A DNA stretch of 64,000 bases from Sphingomonas koreensis (GTDB taxonomy: Bacteria > Pseudomonadota > Alphaproteobacteria > Sphingomonadales > Sphingomonadaceae): the NCBI GenBank assembly GCA_006438735.1, contig RCZF01000005.1:1-64000 (forward strand), read 5' to 3'. Both the position numbers and the translations under genes were made by a program. The notes under the pieces are model-generated. The model did no database searches. It worked only from the letters and a program-made list of their open reading frames with translations, and was not told the DNA's origin. Positions 25,194 through 34,440 of this stretch are shown here, piece by piece. How positions within the stretch are numbered: position 1 is the first letter of the stretch; the number at the start of each line of letters is the position of its first letter.

Positions 25194-26161
25194 GATGCGG
25201 CTCCTTGGGGCTTGTGGATCGTGAGAAGGCGGTAGCTGCCGTCGGGCTCGAGCCCTTCGACGCGGACGAGTTCGGACAGCCGGCGCTCGGTGCCACGGCC
25301 GGTCAGCACCGCGATCACGTCGATCGTGTCGGCGATCAGCGCGCGCGGGACATGGGCGATCGCCTCGAGAATCAGTTGCTCGAGGCGGTGAAGCGCGGCG
25401 GTCGCGGTGCCGGCGTGGATCGTGCCGATCCCTCCGGGATGGCCAGTGCCCCAAGCCTTCAGCAGATCGAGCGCTTCGGGGCCGCGCACCTCGCCGATTG
25501 GGATGCGGTCGGGGCGTAAGCGCAGGCTTGAGCGCACGAGATCGGTCATGGTCACACCGGGCGCGGTTCTGAGCGCCACGACATTGGCGGCGTCGCAGCG
25601 CAGCTCGCGCGTGTCCTCGATCAGGATGATGCGGTCCTGTCCGCCCGAGGCGACCGCCAGCAGCGCATTGGTCAGGGTCGTCTTGCCGGTCGATGTGCCG
25701 CCGGCGACCAGGATGTTCGCGCGGGTCTGCACCGCCTGGGCGAGATAGGCCGCCGCGGTCGCGGTCATCGTGCCGGCGGCTACATAGTCGGCCAATGCGA
25801 GGGGCAGGCTCGCTGGTCGCCGGATCGAGAAGACCGGCTCCATTACCACCGGCGGCAACAGCCCTTCGAACCGTTCGCCGCCTTCCGGCAACTCCGCCGA
25901 GACCCGCGGCGAGCCGCGATGGACTTCGGCGCCGACATGATGCGCGACGAGACGGATGATGCGCTCGGCTTGCATCGGCGACAGCCGTTCCTCGGTCCTC
26001 GCCATGCCGCTGTCGAGCCGATCAACCCAGAGGCGTCCGTCGGCATTGAGCATCACCTCGGCGACTTCTGGCTCATCGAGCCAAGCCGCGATGGCCGGAC
26101 CCAGCGCGCTCTTCAGCATCGCGGTGCCGCGTGCATGAACGATGGCCGAAGGCTGGGTCAC
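25190..26161 (-). CDS. trbB: TrbB (VirB11-like) traffic ATPase
   Basis: 323 aa. The VirB11/GspE domain has Walker [12 protein letters not shown] (about residue 155), the Asp box [11 protein letters not shown], the [14 protein letters not shown] box and [13 protein letters not shown]. First gene of the trb operon. A palindrome and a long leader hairpin lie directly upstream (see 26168-26246). It works as a cytoplasmic hexamer with TrbE. Confidence 0.94.
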   Translation of the reverse strand: MTQPSAIVHARGTAMLKSALGPAIAAWLDEPEVAEVMLNADGRLWVDRLDSGMARTEERLSPMQAERIIRLVAHHVGAEVHRGSPRVSAELPEGGERFEGLLPPVVMEPVFSIRRPASLPLALADYVAAGTMTATAAAYLAQAVQTRANILVAGGTSTGKTTLTNALLAVASGGQDRIILIEDTRELRCDAANVVALRTAPGVTMTDLVRSSLRLRPDRIPIGEVRGPEALDLLKAWGTGHPGGIGTIHAGTATAALHRLEQLILEAIAHVPRALIADTIDVIAVLTGRGTERRLSELVRVEGLEPDGSYRLLTIHKPQGAAS

Positions 26162-26167
26162 TTGGGG

Positions 26168-26212
26168 CTGTCTCCGTTGACGCGGGCGGCGCCATCGCGG
26201 CGTCGGAGACAG
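26168..26212 (-). promoter_or_regulatory. Leader stem-loop just upstream of trbB
   Basis: CTGTCTCC (26168-26175) pairs with GGAGACAG (26205-26212). GACGC (26179-26183) continues the stem with GCGTC (26200-26204) across a 3-nt bulge. The stem-loop ends 6 nt before the trbB start codon and would cover the ribosome binding region of the transcript, so it may limit translation of the operon. Function is inferred from position. Confidence 0.5.
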
Positions 26213-26232
26213 GTAAAGAATGGGAATTCTGA

Positions 26233-26246
26233 GCTGTTACAACAGC
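26233..26246. promoter_or_regulatory. 14-bp palindrome, candidate trb operator
   Basis: GCTGTT-AC-AACAGC is a perfect dyad 72-85 bp upstream of trbB. A second dyad (GCATT-CGA-AATGC) overlaps its right edge at 26245-26257. The spacing between half-sites differs from the standard lux box. It may be bound by the LuxR- or LysR-type regulator of the element. Confidence 0.45.
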
Positions 26247-26444
26247 ATTCGAAATGCGTCGTAGGGCCGGCGGCGGCCGGATATATTAGTGCGGGCCATG
26301 GTTTAACGCCGCGGCGACCGGGCCCGGTTTGGAGGGCAACCTTGACGCGACTCGGCTCGTCTGATTCGCACTAGGATCGGCCGCGATCGCAGGATTATAT
26401 TTGCTGCGTGCAGACACGGCGCTGACGTCCCGACCAGGTTTCCA

Positions 26445-26819
26445 ATGCAGAATACCCCGCATTTCGTTGCATGGATCGACTATCTCATTGCCAGCGACGA
26501 CCCAGCGGATCAGGCGCTTGCAACCGAATATCGAACCCAGAGCTGGGCGATGCGGGAACTCGTCGACGCAACGGCGGCGGAAATGAGCTGCGGTCAATTC
26601 GCTGCTGATTGGATGGCAAGGATGGAGGCGCAGCGCCTCGTCTGCGACGAACTGACCAAACGCGTCTTTGATCGGGCACAGGTTCTCTTAGCCACGGGTT
26701 CCTCGCCAGCCGATGAGGCTACCGTCGCTAAGGATTGGCGCGCCCGTGCAGTTGGCCCTCATCTCATCGCGTGGCCCGACCAGGGCGAAGAGACCAATTC
26801 CCCATCTACCCGAAATTGA
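26445..26819 (+). CDS. Hypothetical protein (124 aa)
   Basis: A helical, mildly acidic protein (MQNTPHFVAWIDYLIASDDPADQ...) with several Trp residues and no membrane segment or signal peptide. The composition is protein-like and distinct from the antisense frames. No family recognised. It is divergent from trbB and followed by a hairpin. It sits at the junction between the transfer genes and the defence cargo. Confidence 0.55.
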   Translation: MQNTPHFVAWIDYLIASDDPADQALATEYRTQSWAMRELVDATAAEMSCGQFAADWMARMEAQRLVCDELTKRVFDRAQVLLATGSSPADEATVAKDWRARAVGPHLIAWPDQGEETNSPSTRN

Positions 26820-26822
26820 ACG

Positions 26823-26838
26823 CGCACGATCGCGTGCG
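26823..26838 (+). terminator. Hairpin after the 26445-26819 gene
   Basis: CGCACG-ATCG-CGTGCG starts 3 nt past the stop codon. Only two T residues follow, so it is a weak terminator candidate. The rest of the gap to 27062 holds no gene. Confidence 0.35.
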
Positions 26839-27062
26839 TTGACCCGATGCTTTAAGTCATGGTCTCAGATTGCGAAGGCTCTGATCCACTCGCTGCCAAC
26901 CCGTGCGATTGCGCCGGCTGCACGTCGACGAGCAGCGTCGCTCTTCGTGTCAGGAGGGTGCTACACCATCGCTGACACGGCCCTTGCGCCTGTCCCAATA
27001 TTCATCAGTGCGGGTTATCCTAACAGCAGCTTATCCGTCTGACCCCGCGCCGTGAGCCGTTA

Positions 27063-29954
27063 TCACAGGCGTCCGGAGGCTCGCGCACGATTAAGTGCGA
27101 ACAAACGCGCAAGGATCTCATCGTCGCCCAACTCGTCCGCGCGCCACGCGTCCCCCCACCCGTAAGCATCCGCCACGGCGGCGTCGAGCGCCGCGTGGGC
27201 GTTCGCCAGCCACTGTGGGCGGGCGTTGTAGAGGTTTGTCAGCGTCCGTTTCTTGAGTTGCTTCGCGGCCGCTTCGTCCTTGGGAAGGATGCGACCGGGA
27301 AAGCCGGTGACAACCTCGGGCACGCGCTCGATCAGGTCAGCGGGGTTCAGCCAGCTTTCGCGTAGCTCGTTCAGCCGCGCCGCGGCCACACCGATCGCCT
27401 GCGCGTGAGGATCGGCGGCATATTCCGTTGCAGGAAGATTTGGGCTCAGGCCATGTGGGAAAGGGAAGGTCTCAAATCCGAGTGACGGCGTATATTGCGG
27501 ATCATTGCCCACACCGTGCCACCCACCGAGGGCGAGCGACCAAAGCTCATGGAACCTCGAGTGGAGCACGCCGAATGCAGTATCGTCGTCGCGGCACACA
27601 ATAACGACACGACTGTCGGGTACGACGGTCGGAGGAGCCCAGACGAACAGCCGATATTTGGCAACACGCGGCGTAAAGATCGCGCGGCTCAACCCGGCCA
27701 CAGTTTTTTTGATGCCCGGCACGGTCTCGCCATGCTGCCACCAGAACAGACGCCGGCGATCTCTGCGATTGGTATCCCGGAAAGGCTTCACCACCGCGAG
27801 AACTCGCTCGAACGGCAATTCGTAGATCGCCGCATCGGCCTCGGATGCGGTGCCAAAGTCGATGATCCAGCGATCCGATGGCCTCTGCGTGATGTCCTGC
27901 CCGTTGAGGAGCGGGCGCACGACGTCACGATTGGGTCGGCCATTCGGGTTGAGCGGCGAGACCAGCCATTGCCGTGCAAGATCGCCGTCGACGTCAAAAG
28001 CGCCTACCTTGACCGGGCCTTGAAAAGCGGCGCCCCGGTTTTCAGGCAGGCGAACAGCCGAGGTGAGATCGACGCCACCCCGTTCGGCCGATAGGTCGGC
28101 AAAGACAGTCCCGACGGGAGAGCCGTCCAGCTGCACTTGACCATCCGACTTGCGACCGAAGATGACCAGAGAGACGCGAACGGCCGCGCCGTCTACCGTC
28201 CACTGTTCGTCGCTCCACGCCTCGAGAATCCGGCCGTGCTCAACCACAGGGACCAGCACGTCACGATTTTTGCCGCTGCGGATGCTGTTGGTCGACACGA
28301 GGCCAACCCGGGTCATCTGCCCAGCCTCAATCATCGCCCACGCCTTGGCGAACCAATAGCAGACCAGATCGACACCCCCGGGCACTTCGGGCCACGCCTT
28401 GCGTAGGGCCCGCGTATAGTCCTCACCCAGCTCGCTCATCATCTTTTTGTTACCGAGGAACGGCGGATTGCCGACCACGACGTCGGCTGCCGGCCATGCG
28501 GCTTGGGAGCCATCCTCGTTCAACACCGCATCGCGGCACTCGATCGTGTCCAGCGGCCGCAGGATCGGGTTTTTGGCCGCATCAAACCCGTTGCGGCGCA
28601 TCCACTGGATTTCGCCGATCCAAACCGAAACCCGCGCCAGTTCGGCTGCGTAGGGGTTCAACTCGATCCCCAGCACGCATTCCGGGCCGACACGCGGGAA
28701 GCCGCGCGGCAGACCCAGCGCCTCGGCATCGAGATTGGCGCGATGTTCGATGTCTTTCAACGATCTGAGCGCGACATACAGGAAGTTGCCAGATCCGCAG
28801 GCTGGATCGAGGACGCGAAAATCTGCGAGGCGCTCAATGAAGCTGTTGTGGATCGCCCCAGCCTCGGCCAGCGCGCGCGTTCGCTTGCCCAACTCGGCGC
28901 CGCGAAGCAGCTTCTCCTTCGTCTGACGCGGCGCCGATTCGATCAGCGCGGTGATCCGAGCCAGTGAGCTGGCCCATTCCGCTTCGAGCGGCGCGATGAT
29001 CACCGGGCGCACGATCATCATGATCTTGTCGCGATCCGTGTAATGCGCGCCGAGCTGACTGCGCTTCGCAGGATCGAGCCCGCGCTCGAAAAGCGTACCC
29101 AGAATTGAGGGATCGATCTGCGACCAGTCGCGCCGCGCGGCTCTCAGCAACTGTTCAATGTCATCGCCGTCCACCGGCAGCGCGCTGTCGTCCGCAAACA
29201 GCCCGCCATTGAACCATTCGATCGCGGTGAAGCCCACCGTGCCGCCACGATCCGCCATGGCACCAAACAGCATGGATGCGTTGACAGTGAACTTGGCAGG
29301 ATCGCCGCGGCTCACCTCCAGCATCTTCGTGAACAAGTGGTCGGGCAACAGCCCCACATCCTCGGCGAACATGCAGAAAACGAGCTGGTTGACAAAATGC
29401 GCGACTTGCTGGGCATCGTGCCCACGATCGCGAAGGCGTTGTGCGATCCCGGCAAACTCGCGAGCCGTCTCCTCGGTAAGCTCCTGCCGAGACTTTTGCG
29501 GCTTGAACTGCTCAGGATCGACGAACGCTGCTTTCAGTCGGTCGCGAACGGCGCCGTCGGTCAGATCCTCGAGCGCGAACTCGTGTGTCTCCTGGACGCT
29601 GTTGGTCCAGTTGGTCCGCACAACGATCCGATCCATGTCGGACACGATCAGCAACGGCGGATTTTCAAGCGCAACCGAGTACTGCAGGAGCTGAGCGTAT
29701 GCCTTGTCGAGATTGGCGTGACGGCCCTTATACTCCCAGCCGAAACACTCCCGACGCCACACGTCGGCCCAGCCATTGCCGCCGCTCGTCTTGTTCGCGC
29801 CTTTTTCGAACGTAAACCAAGTGCCGGTCGGATCGGCAGACACTGGATCAAGGACGCCCAAAAGCCCGCAGAGATCATTGAAATGGCTTTGCGATGCCGA
29901 GCGCTCTTTCAGCTCGACGTTGCGCCACTTTTTGAGAAACTCGTATGGTGTCAT
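27063..29954 (-). CDS. MmeI-like type IIL restriction-modification enzyme
   Basis: 963 aa from ATG 29954 (MTPYEFLKKWRNVELKERSA), the usual family start. The N-terminal nuclease has the spacing described for MmeI, D-x9-E-x-K, at D64, E74 and K76 (ADVWRRECFGWEYKG). A helical spacer leads to RSQLGAHYTDRDKI. The methyltransferase follows, with motif I VLDPACGSGNFLYVAL and motif IV VVGNPPFLG for adenine-N6 methylation. The last 300 residues are target recognition. Such single-chain enzymes cut and modify using one recognition domain, so no separate subunit is needed. It sits next to two other nuclease-like genes in the ICE cargo. Confidence 0.85.
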   Translation of the reverse strand: MTPYEFLKKWRNVELKERSASQSHFNDLCGLLGVLDPVSADPTGTWFTFEKGANKTSGGNGWADVWRRECFGWEYKGRHANLDKAYAQLLQYSVALENPPLLIVSDMDRIVVRTNWTNSVQETHEFALEDLTDGAVRDRLKAAFVDPEQFKPQKSRQELTEETAREFAGIAQRLRDRGHDAQQVAHFVNQLVFCMFAEDVGLLPDHLFTKMLEVSRGDPAKFTVNASMLFGAMADRGGTVGFTAIEWFNGGLFADDSALPVDGDDIEQLLRAARRDWSQIDPSILGTLFERGLDPAKRSQLGAHYTDRDKIMMIVRPVIIAPLEAEWASSLARITALIESAPRQTKEKLLRGAELGKRTRALAEAGAIHNSFIERLADFRVLDPACGSGNFLYVALRSLKDIEHRANLDAEALGLPRGFPRVGPECVLGIELNPYAAELARVSVWIGEIQWMRRNGFDAAKNPILRPLDTIECRDAVLNEDGSQAAWPAADVVVGNPPFLGNKKMMSELGEDYTRALRKAWPEVPGGVDLVCYWFAKAWAMIEAGQMTRVGLVSTNSIRSGKNRDVLVPVVEHGRILEAWSDEQWTVDGAAVRVSLVIFGRKSDGQVQLDGSPVGTVFADLSAERGGVDLTSAVRLPENRGAAFQGPVKVGAFDVDGDLARQWLVSPLNPNGRPNRDVVRPLLNGQDITQRPSDRWIIDFGTASEADAAIYELPFERVLAVVKPFRDTNRRDRRRLFWWQHGETVPGIKKTVAGLSRAIFTPRVAKYRLFVWAPPTVVPDSRVVIVCRDDDTAFGVLHSRFHELWSLALGGWHGVGNDPQYTPSLGFETFPFPHGLSPNLPATEYAADPHAQAIGVAAARLNELRESWLNPADLIERVPEVVTGFPGRILPKDEAAAKQLKKRTLTNLYNARPQWLANAHAALDAAVADAYGWGDAWRADELGDDEILARLFALNRARASGRL

Positions 29955-30063
29955 GTAGCCCCGAAATCGACCAAAGGGCTCGGGCCGATTGCCAGCTTCC
30001 CCCTCTGTCCTTACTAGCCGATCAAGTCGGCGGTACAATCACGCGATGTTCGGGCGCCGAAGT

Positions 30064-31821
30064 TTACTCGTCGGCGGCAGGCCGATCTTTGCGATGGTCG
30101 ATTACGACAATATCAGGCGGACGATGGTCGAAGACGTCGAATGGGTGCAACCCGCCAGCCACGAAGGCATCGACCATCTCTTCCCGCTCAGGATCGCTGC
30201 GCCAGTGGCCCTGCGGAAACTCAAGCAGCGGACTCACGGTCACGCCCTCATAGGCGACGGTCAGCGAGCCTAGCTGGAATTCGATCATCTTCGTGACCAG
30301 CGCTTCATCTGCGTGTTCCGCGTAGGTCCGCAACACATGCTGGATCAGGGCCATGTCGCCGTCAGATCGCCGGAGCAGCCGCTCGAGCGTTCGGAAGTTG
30401 ATCACCTTGGTGCTCTCGGCCCCGAAGAACATGCCGGCATTGTCGGACGTGATCACCAGATGCTCGAGCCCGACCACGAAGCCCTCGAACCTCGGATGTC
30501 CTTCCTTGGGCAGCATCCGCGACAGGAAACGCATGCCGTCCTCGGTGCGGATGAAGCGCTGCAACGCCTCGACCTGGCGAAACGCTTTGGACACGCTGTC
30601 TTTGTTGAGGACCTTGAGCTGATCCTTCGCCCAGCGCGGCGGAACCGGGCATTTGAGCTCGCACACGAAGATCACATAGCCGAGCGTCGGCTCGACTGAA
30701 ATCACCAGCAGGTCGACATCGGGTAGCGTGGCGTCGAACTCCCGCAGCGACACCTCGCTGTGGCAGATGAACCCTTCGGCCTCCCATGCCGCCTTGACCC
30801 TGCGGACGAAGGCGCTGCCGATTTCGTTGCTCACCTGCTTCAGGAACGTGTCGGGACGGCGCTGCGCGATGACACGCAGTATGTTCACCAACCCTTCCGC
30901 AATAGCAAAATGATGTGGCCGCATAGCGATCCGACCATCCGGTTGGCCTTCGCGCATCAGGGAGAAATAGCTCGCATCGACCCGCTGGGCAGTCGCATCA
31001 CGGTCATACACGACATCCTTCAGGATGCGCTTTGCTGTCGCGGGGATGATACCAAGTTCCTGCTCGATGCCGTCGAGCAGCTCGTTTTCCGGCATGTACA
31101 CCGCGCCAACCGCGTCCTGCGCCCGCGCGAGATACCGATGGTAGAGCGACTTCACCAGCAACATCCGGTAGACGTCGAGAAACTGCGCGTAAGTGTAGCC
31201 TCCCAGATCGATCTGGCTGTCAGACGCGATGAGCGAGAAATAGGCGTCGAGCTTGAGGTCGGCCTCGGCCCGCAGGAGCGGTTCAGCCGCTTCCACGTTG
31301 GGCGTTGCCACGCCCTCCGGTTCGTCCTTCAGCAGCCGAGAAATCTCATCGGAATGGTTGAAATCACGGAAGTGGTGCTGGGAGCCTAACAGCTGATCAT
31401 TGTGGACCGTGAAGAACTGTCGCGGAATGGACTTATCGGCAAACCGGATCTCGACCCGACCGTCTTCGAACGAGCAGCTCATCGAACCCGGCGCGTTGTA
31501 CGAATAATAGAGATATTCGCGGACCATATAATAATGGCCCGCAAAGGCGAGGTCCTCCATCATTTGGCGAAGATCCGCTTCGCGTGTGATGTCAGGCTCG
31601 TAGCCCCGGTCGCCGGCTACAAAATGGCTCGCAAGGATAGAGTAGCCACGGTCGATCCATCCGGCCCCGTCAACGCCGTCCTTGAGCGCCGCGATTTCAT
31701 AAAGCTCCGATGCCATATGAAGTGCGCTCGTGCTGGACCACGTCCGGCTCGGCAGGGCTTTGAGTTCGGCGTCCAGCTGGCGCTCGAAATCCTGTATTTG
31801 CTTCTTCAGTTCCGGAGCCAT
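30064..31821 (-). CDS. Unrecognised protein with PD-(D/E)XK-like nuclease motif
   Basis: 585 aa from ATG 31821 (MAPELKKQIQDFERQ...); the frame runs on to 32418, but that part is antisense to the next gene. The N-terminal 30 residues look like a coiled coil. The middle is rich in Tyr and His (GHYYMVREYLYYSYN). At about residues 350-400 it reads FICHSEVSLREFDATLPDVD then VIFVCELKCP: D368/D370 with E388-x-K390 fit a PD-(D/E)XK core after an EVxL-type strand. No named family recognised. It is 109 bp from the MmeI-like gene on the same strand and divergent from the ATPase-Mrr gene, so a defence role is plausible. Confidence 0.7.
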   Translation of the reverse strand: MAPELKKQIQDFERQLDAELKALPSRTWSSTSALHMASELYEIAALKDGVDGAGWIDRGYSILASHFVAGDRGYEPDITREADLRQMMEDLAFAGHYYMVREYLYYSYNAPGSMSCSFEDGRVEIRFADKSIPRQFFTVHNDQLLGSQHHFRDFNHSDEISRLLKDEPEGVATPNVEAAEPLLRAEADLKLDAYFSLIASDSQIDLGGYTYAQFLDVYRMLLVKSLYHRYLARAQDAVGAVYMPENELLDGIEQELGIIPATAKRILKDVVYDRDATAQRVDASYFSLMREGQPDGRIAMRPHHFAIAEGLVNILRVIAQRRPDTFLKQVSNEIGSAFVRRVKAAWEAEGFICHSEVSLREFDATLPDVDLLVISVEPTLGYVIFVCELKCPVPPRWAKDQLKVLNKDSVSKAFRQVEALQRFIRTEDGMRFLSRMLPKEGHPRFEGFVVGLEHLVITSDNAGMFFGAESTKVINFRTLERLLRRSDGDMALIQHVLRTYAEHADEALVTKMIEFQLGSLTVAYEGVTVSPLLEFPQGHWRSDPEREEMVDAFVAGGLHPFDVFDHRPPDIVVIDHRKDRPAADE

Positions 31822-31926
31822 CACCGACCAACTTTCCCTCTTCGGCCTCTGCTTACCGGACGTAGTGTTCGCGGTCGACACGACTTCCTGAGGGCGAATC
31901 GAACGAGTTGATCTGAGCCCGCCGCG
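31822..31926. promoter_or_regulatory. Divergent promoter region of the two nuclease-like genes
   Basis: Only 105 bp separate the start codons at 31821 (minus) and 31927 (plus), so both promoters must lie or overlap here. No clear operator repeat seen. Confidence 0.4.
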
Positions 31927-33072
31927 ATGATCTATGCTGCGGTCATGAACCGCGCGTTGAAGGAGCAATGGAACCAAGCAATTCCGGCAGGCTATGTCCG
32001 GAACACGCCGGTCCTGCAGAATCTCCTCACAGCCCTCGACGAAAGCGATCCGATCATCGAACTGGTCGGTGCGCACGGCACGGGCAAGACGACCTTGCTG
32101 CAGTCGCTTGTCCACGACCGGCCGAAGCTTTTCGATGGAGCAATCGAGCATTTCGGTGGCAACCCGGGTTTCCCTCTCGTCGATGCCGTCGATGTCATCG
32201 CAGAGAATTTCCGACGAGCCAGAGGCCGAAATCTCCTCGTGATCGACGAGGGTGAGCGCATGGACAAAGTAGACCTGCTCGAAGGCATCAATCGCCTCGG
32301 ATCGGGACCATGGCGGTTCGCAACCATCGTCGCCACCACCGAGCCGCTCAACATCGGCCGGGCCGTCCACATCACGCCGCTCAATTACGACGACATGGGC
32401 TTGCTGCTGGAAGCGCAACTCGGTCAGTCCGTTCCTGCGGACATGCTGAGCAAGCTCTGGGCCGCATCGCAGGGCGTGCCACGCCTGGCCCTAATCCTTG
32501 CCAACCGTTGGCGCGCCGGCGGCGTACGCAACCTTGATGCGCTCGCCGATCTCTTCAATCCGCTCGCCGTTCCTGGGCTGGTCGATCCCTATGGTCGTCC
32601 GCTCTCGCCGGGCAGCCACGAAGAAAAGACGATCATCTCGGACGTTCGCTTCGTCAGCGACGAGCTTCTCAAAGCAGTGAGCCGAGATCCCAATCTCGTT
32701 CACGCCCTGACGCCACGCGAGTTCGAGGAGCTCTCCGCCGAGCTGTTTCACCGACAGGGTTACAAGGTCACGATCACGCCGCAGACTCGCGACGGCGGCA
32801 AGGATCTCTATCTCGCCAAGGCGGACGGATTCGGATCGTTCCTCTACATCGTCGAGTGCAAGCGATACGCACCTGACAACCCCGTCGACGTTGGCGTCGT
32901 CCGCGCACTGTACGGCGTAGCTCAGCATGAGCGGGTCACGGCAGCGATGACGCTCACGACCTCTTATTTCAGCAAAGACGCGGCGAGCTTCGCCGCGGAG
33001 GTCCAATATCAATTGGCGCTCAAAGATTTTATCGACCTGAAGCTTCTGCTCGCACATCACGGCAGCACCTGA
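31927..33072 (+). CDS. AAA ATPase fused to an Mrr-type restriction endonuclease
   Basis: 381 aa. The N-terminal ATPase has Walker A GAHGTGKTT (residues 48-56) and Walker B LLVIDEGE (103-110), with a sensor-like ATIVATTEPL after it. The C-terminal third (261-381) is an Mrr-like nuclease: LTPREFEELSAELFHRQGYK, then D293 in GGKD and E310-C-K312. Mrr domains cut modified or foreign DNA. Fusion to a DNA-loading or switch ATPase suggests a self-contained or paired defence protein. An ATG at 31945 is an alternative start. It converges on the integrase, 12 bp away. Confidence 0.85.
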   Translation: MIYAAVMNRALKEQWNQAIPAGYVRNTPVLQNLLTALDESDPIIELVGAHGTGKTTLLQSLVHDRPKLFDGAIEHFGGNPGFPLVDAVDVIAENFRRARGRNLLVIDEGERMDKVDLLEGINRLGSGPWRFATIVATTEPLNIGRAVHITPLNYDDMGLLLEAQLGQSVPADMLSKLWAASQGVPRLALILANRWRAGGVRNLDALADLFNPLAVPGLVDPYGRPLSPGSHEEKTIISDVRFVSDELLKAVSRDPNLVHALTPREFEELSAELFHRQGYKVTITPQTRDGGKDLYLAKADGFGSFLYIVECKRYAPDNPVDVGVVRALYGVAQHERVTAAMTLTTSYFSKDAASFAAEVQYQLALKDFIDLKLLLAHHGST

Positions 33073-33084
33073 CTACGGGCACGC

Positions 33085-34311
33085 CTAGGCTGCGATAGCG
33101 ACGTCCGCCCTGTCCGAAGCCAATATCTTGACGATATGGTCGTTCCAGACCCGAAGCGCCTCGCGCTTTTCCTCTTTCCAGTCGTGGCGTTGATAAATCC
33201 CGGCCACGCCGGAACGTGACGCCCCGACGTGATTGAGGACCGCCTCGGTCACTTCGAAGCGAACCCCCAAGCGCTGGAAACCCGTTGCAAGCGTCCGCCG
33301 CAGATCGTGAAGGCGCCATGCGGGCAGGGCGTCGCCGCCGTCCGTCGCCACCAACTTGTCCAACTTGTTCTTACCCTTTGAATAAGCGGTAAACCCGGCG
33401 CCGCTCGATGTGGGAAACACGCGACCCTTGCGCGGCCAGCGATCATCCTTTGCAACCCTGTCGAGTTCCGCGATCGCCAAATCGTTCAACGGCACCATGT
33501 TCGGCTCACCGTTCTTTGCCCGGTTGCCGGGTAGGCGCCATTCCCGATCGGCCCGGTTAAGTTCCTCCCAGTCTAGACTGGTGACCTCCTCACGGCGCTG
33601 TCCGGTCGCAATGAGCAGCCTCACGATCGGACCAAAGCAGCGATGCGTCTTTGGCGCGTGTTTCCAAATCCGACCCAACTCGCTGTCACTCAACCAACGC
33701 TCGCGAGCTTTGACAGCGGGCGGGGTCTCCATACCCTCCATGGGGCTTCGTTCGATATCGCCCCGGCTAATCGCCCATTTGAAGAGCCGGCGAAGCACCG
33801 CAAACACATTCCGGCGGTTCCCCACCTGATCGGCGGGCATGCGGTCGAACACCAGGACAATATCGGGCCGCGTGATCTTCGGCAGCGGCTTATCCCGGAG
33901 CACGGGCTTCACGTGCAGTCGGAGCGAACGGACCACGAGTGTCGTCCAACCCTTGCCGGTGCAGGCCGTCGCAAAGTGATCCGCATATTTCGAGAAAGCC
34001 AGGTCGACGGCCTCCCGGCGACGCTGCTGATCTGCAGCAACCGGGTCCACACCGGTCGCGACCATCAACAGAAGTCGCTCTGCCTCGGCTCGTGCGGTGA
34101 CCGGGGTCCAAGGAGATCCGTGCGCACCAATTGTGAAGCGGCGCGTCTTCGATTCGCGGCCGCCCATCCGATATTGAACGACATAAGAGGCTGCGCCCGA
34201 CGAACTCGTTCTGAGCCCGAAGCCCTTTAGATCATCGTCCCACAGATAGCCCGCAACGTCGTTCGCGAGGAGTGAGTCCAGTGTCCGCTTGGTGATTTTT
34301 CCGGTCGCCAT
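33085..34311 (-). CDS. int: P4-type tyrosine integrase of the ICE
   Basis: 408 aa. The N-terminal DUF4102/Arm domain (ITKRTLDSLLANDVAGYLWDD) precedes a SAM-like core-binding domain and the catalytic domain. The catalytic set is R239 (ATGQRREEV), K266 (NRAKNGE), H335 and R338 (LHDLRRT), H361 (HVGASR) and Y373 (GIYQRHDW), so it is intact. It is transcribed away from trmB, with its start 129 bp from the trmB end. It should integrate the element at trmB and excise it together with the RdfS-like protein. Confidence 0.92.
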   Translation of the reverse strand: MATGKITKRTLDSLLANDVAGYLWDDDLKGFGLRTSSSGAASYVVQYRMGGRESKTRRFTIGAHGSPWTPVTARAEAERLLLMVATGVDPVAADQQRRREAVDLAFSKYADHFATACTGKGWTTLVVRSLRLHVKPVLRDKPLPKITRPDIVLVFDRMPADQVGNRRNVFAVLRRLFKWAISRGDIERSPMEGMETPPAVKARERWLSDSELGRIWKHAPKTHRCFGPIVRLLIATGQRREEVTSLDWEELNRADREWRLPGNRAKNGEPNMVPLNDLAIAELDRVAKDDRWPRKGRVFPTSSGAGFTAYSKGKNKLDKLVATDGGDALPAWRLHDLRRTLATGFQRLGVRFEVTEAVLNHVGASRSGVAGIYQRHDWKEEKREALRVWNDHIVKILASDRADVAIAA

Positions 34312-34440
34312 TGCAATACCTCAGGTACCACAAATGTAATCACCGTGCAATCACCGTGACGGAAATCGCCGGATACTCCTTCGCACAACCGGCGGAGTAA
34401 GTATACGAAAAATAACGATTATTGGTGTAGGATGACTGCT
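34312..34440. other. Candidate ICE attachment region (integrase-proximal end)
   Basis: The 129 bp between integrase and trmB contain the tandem repeat AATCACCGTG-C-AATCACCGTG (34338-34358, period 11). There is also a dyad CGCCGG...CCGGCG (about 34367-34394) and an AT-rich dyad AATAA-CGA-TTATT near 34411-34423. These are typical of integrase arm or excisionase sites. The crossover core is probably at the very 3' end of trmB. The partner site is outside the window. Confidence 0.55.

Noticed and set aside
31822..32418. N-terminal extension of the 585-aa protein by 199 residues
   Set aside because: It lies antisense to the ATPase domain of the divergent gene; the protein-like sequence begins at ATG 31821.
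34312..34440. tRNA gene as integration target
   Set aside because: No cloverleaf or TTC-loop sequence (GGTTCGAATCC type) is present near the integrase; trmB is the only candidate.
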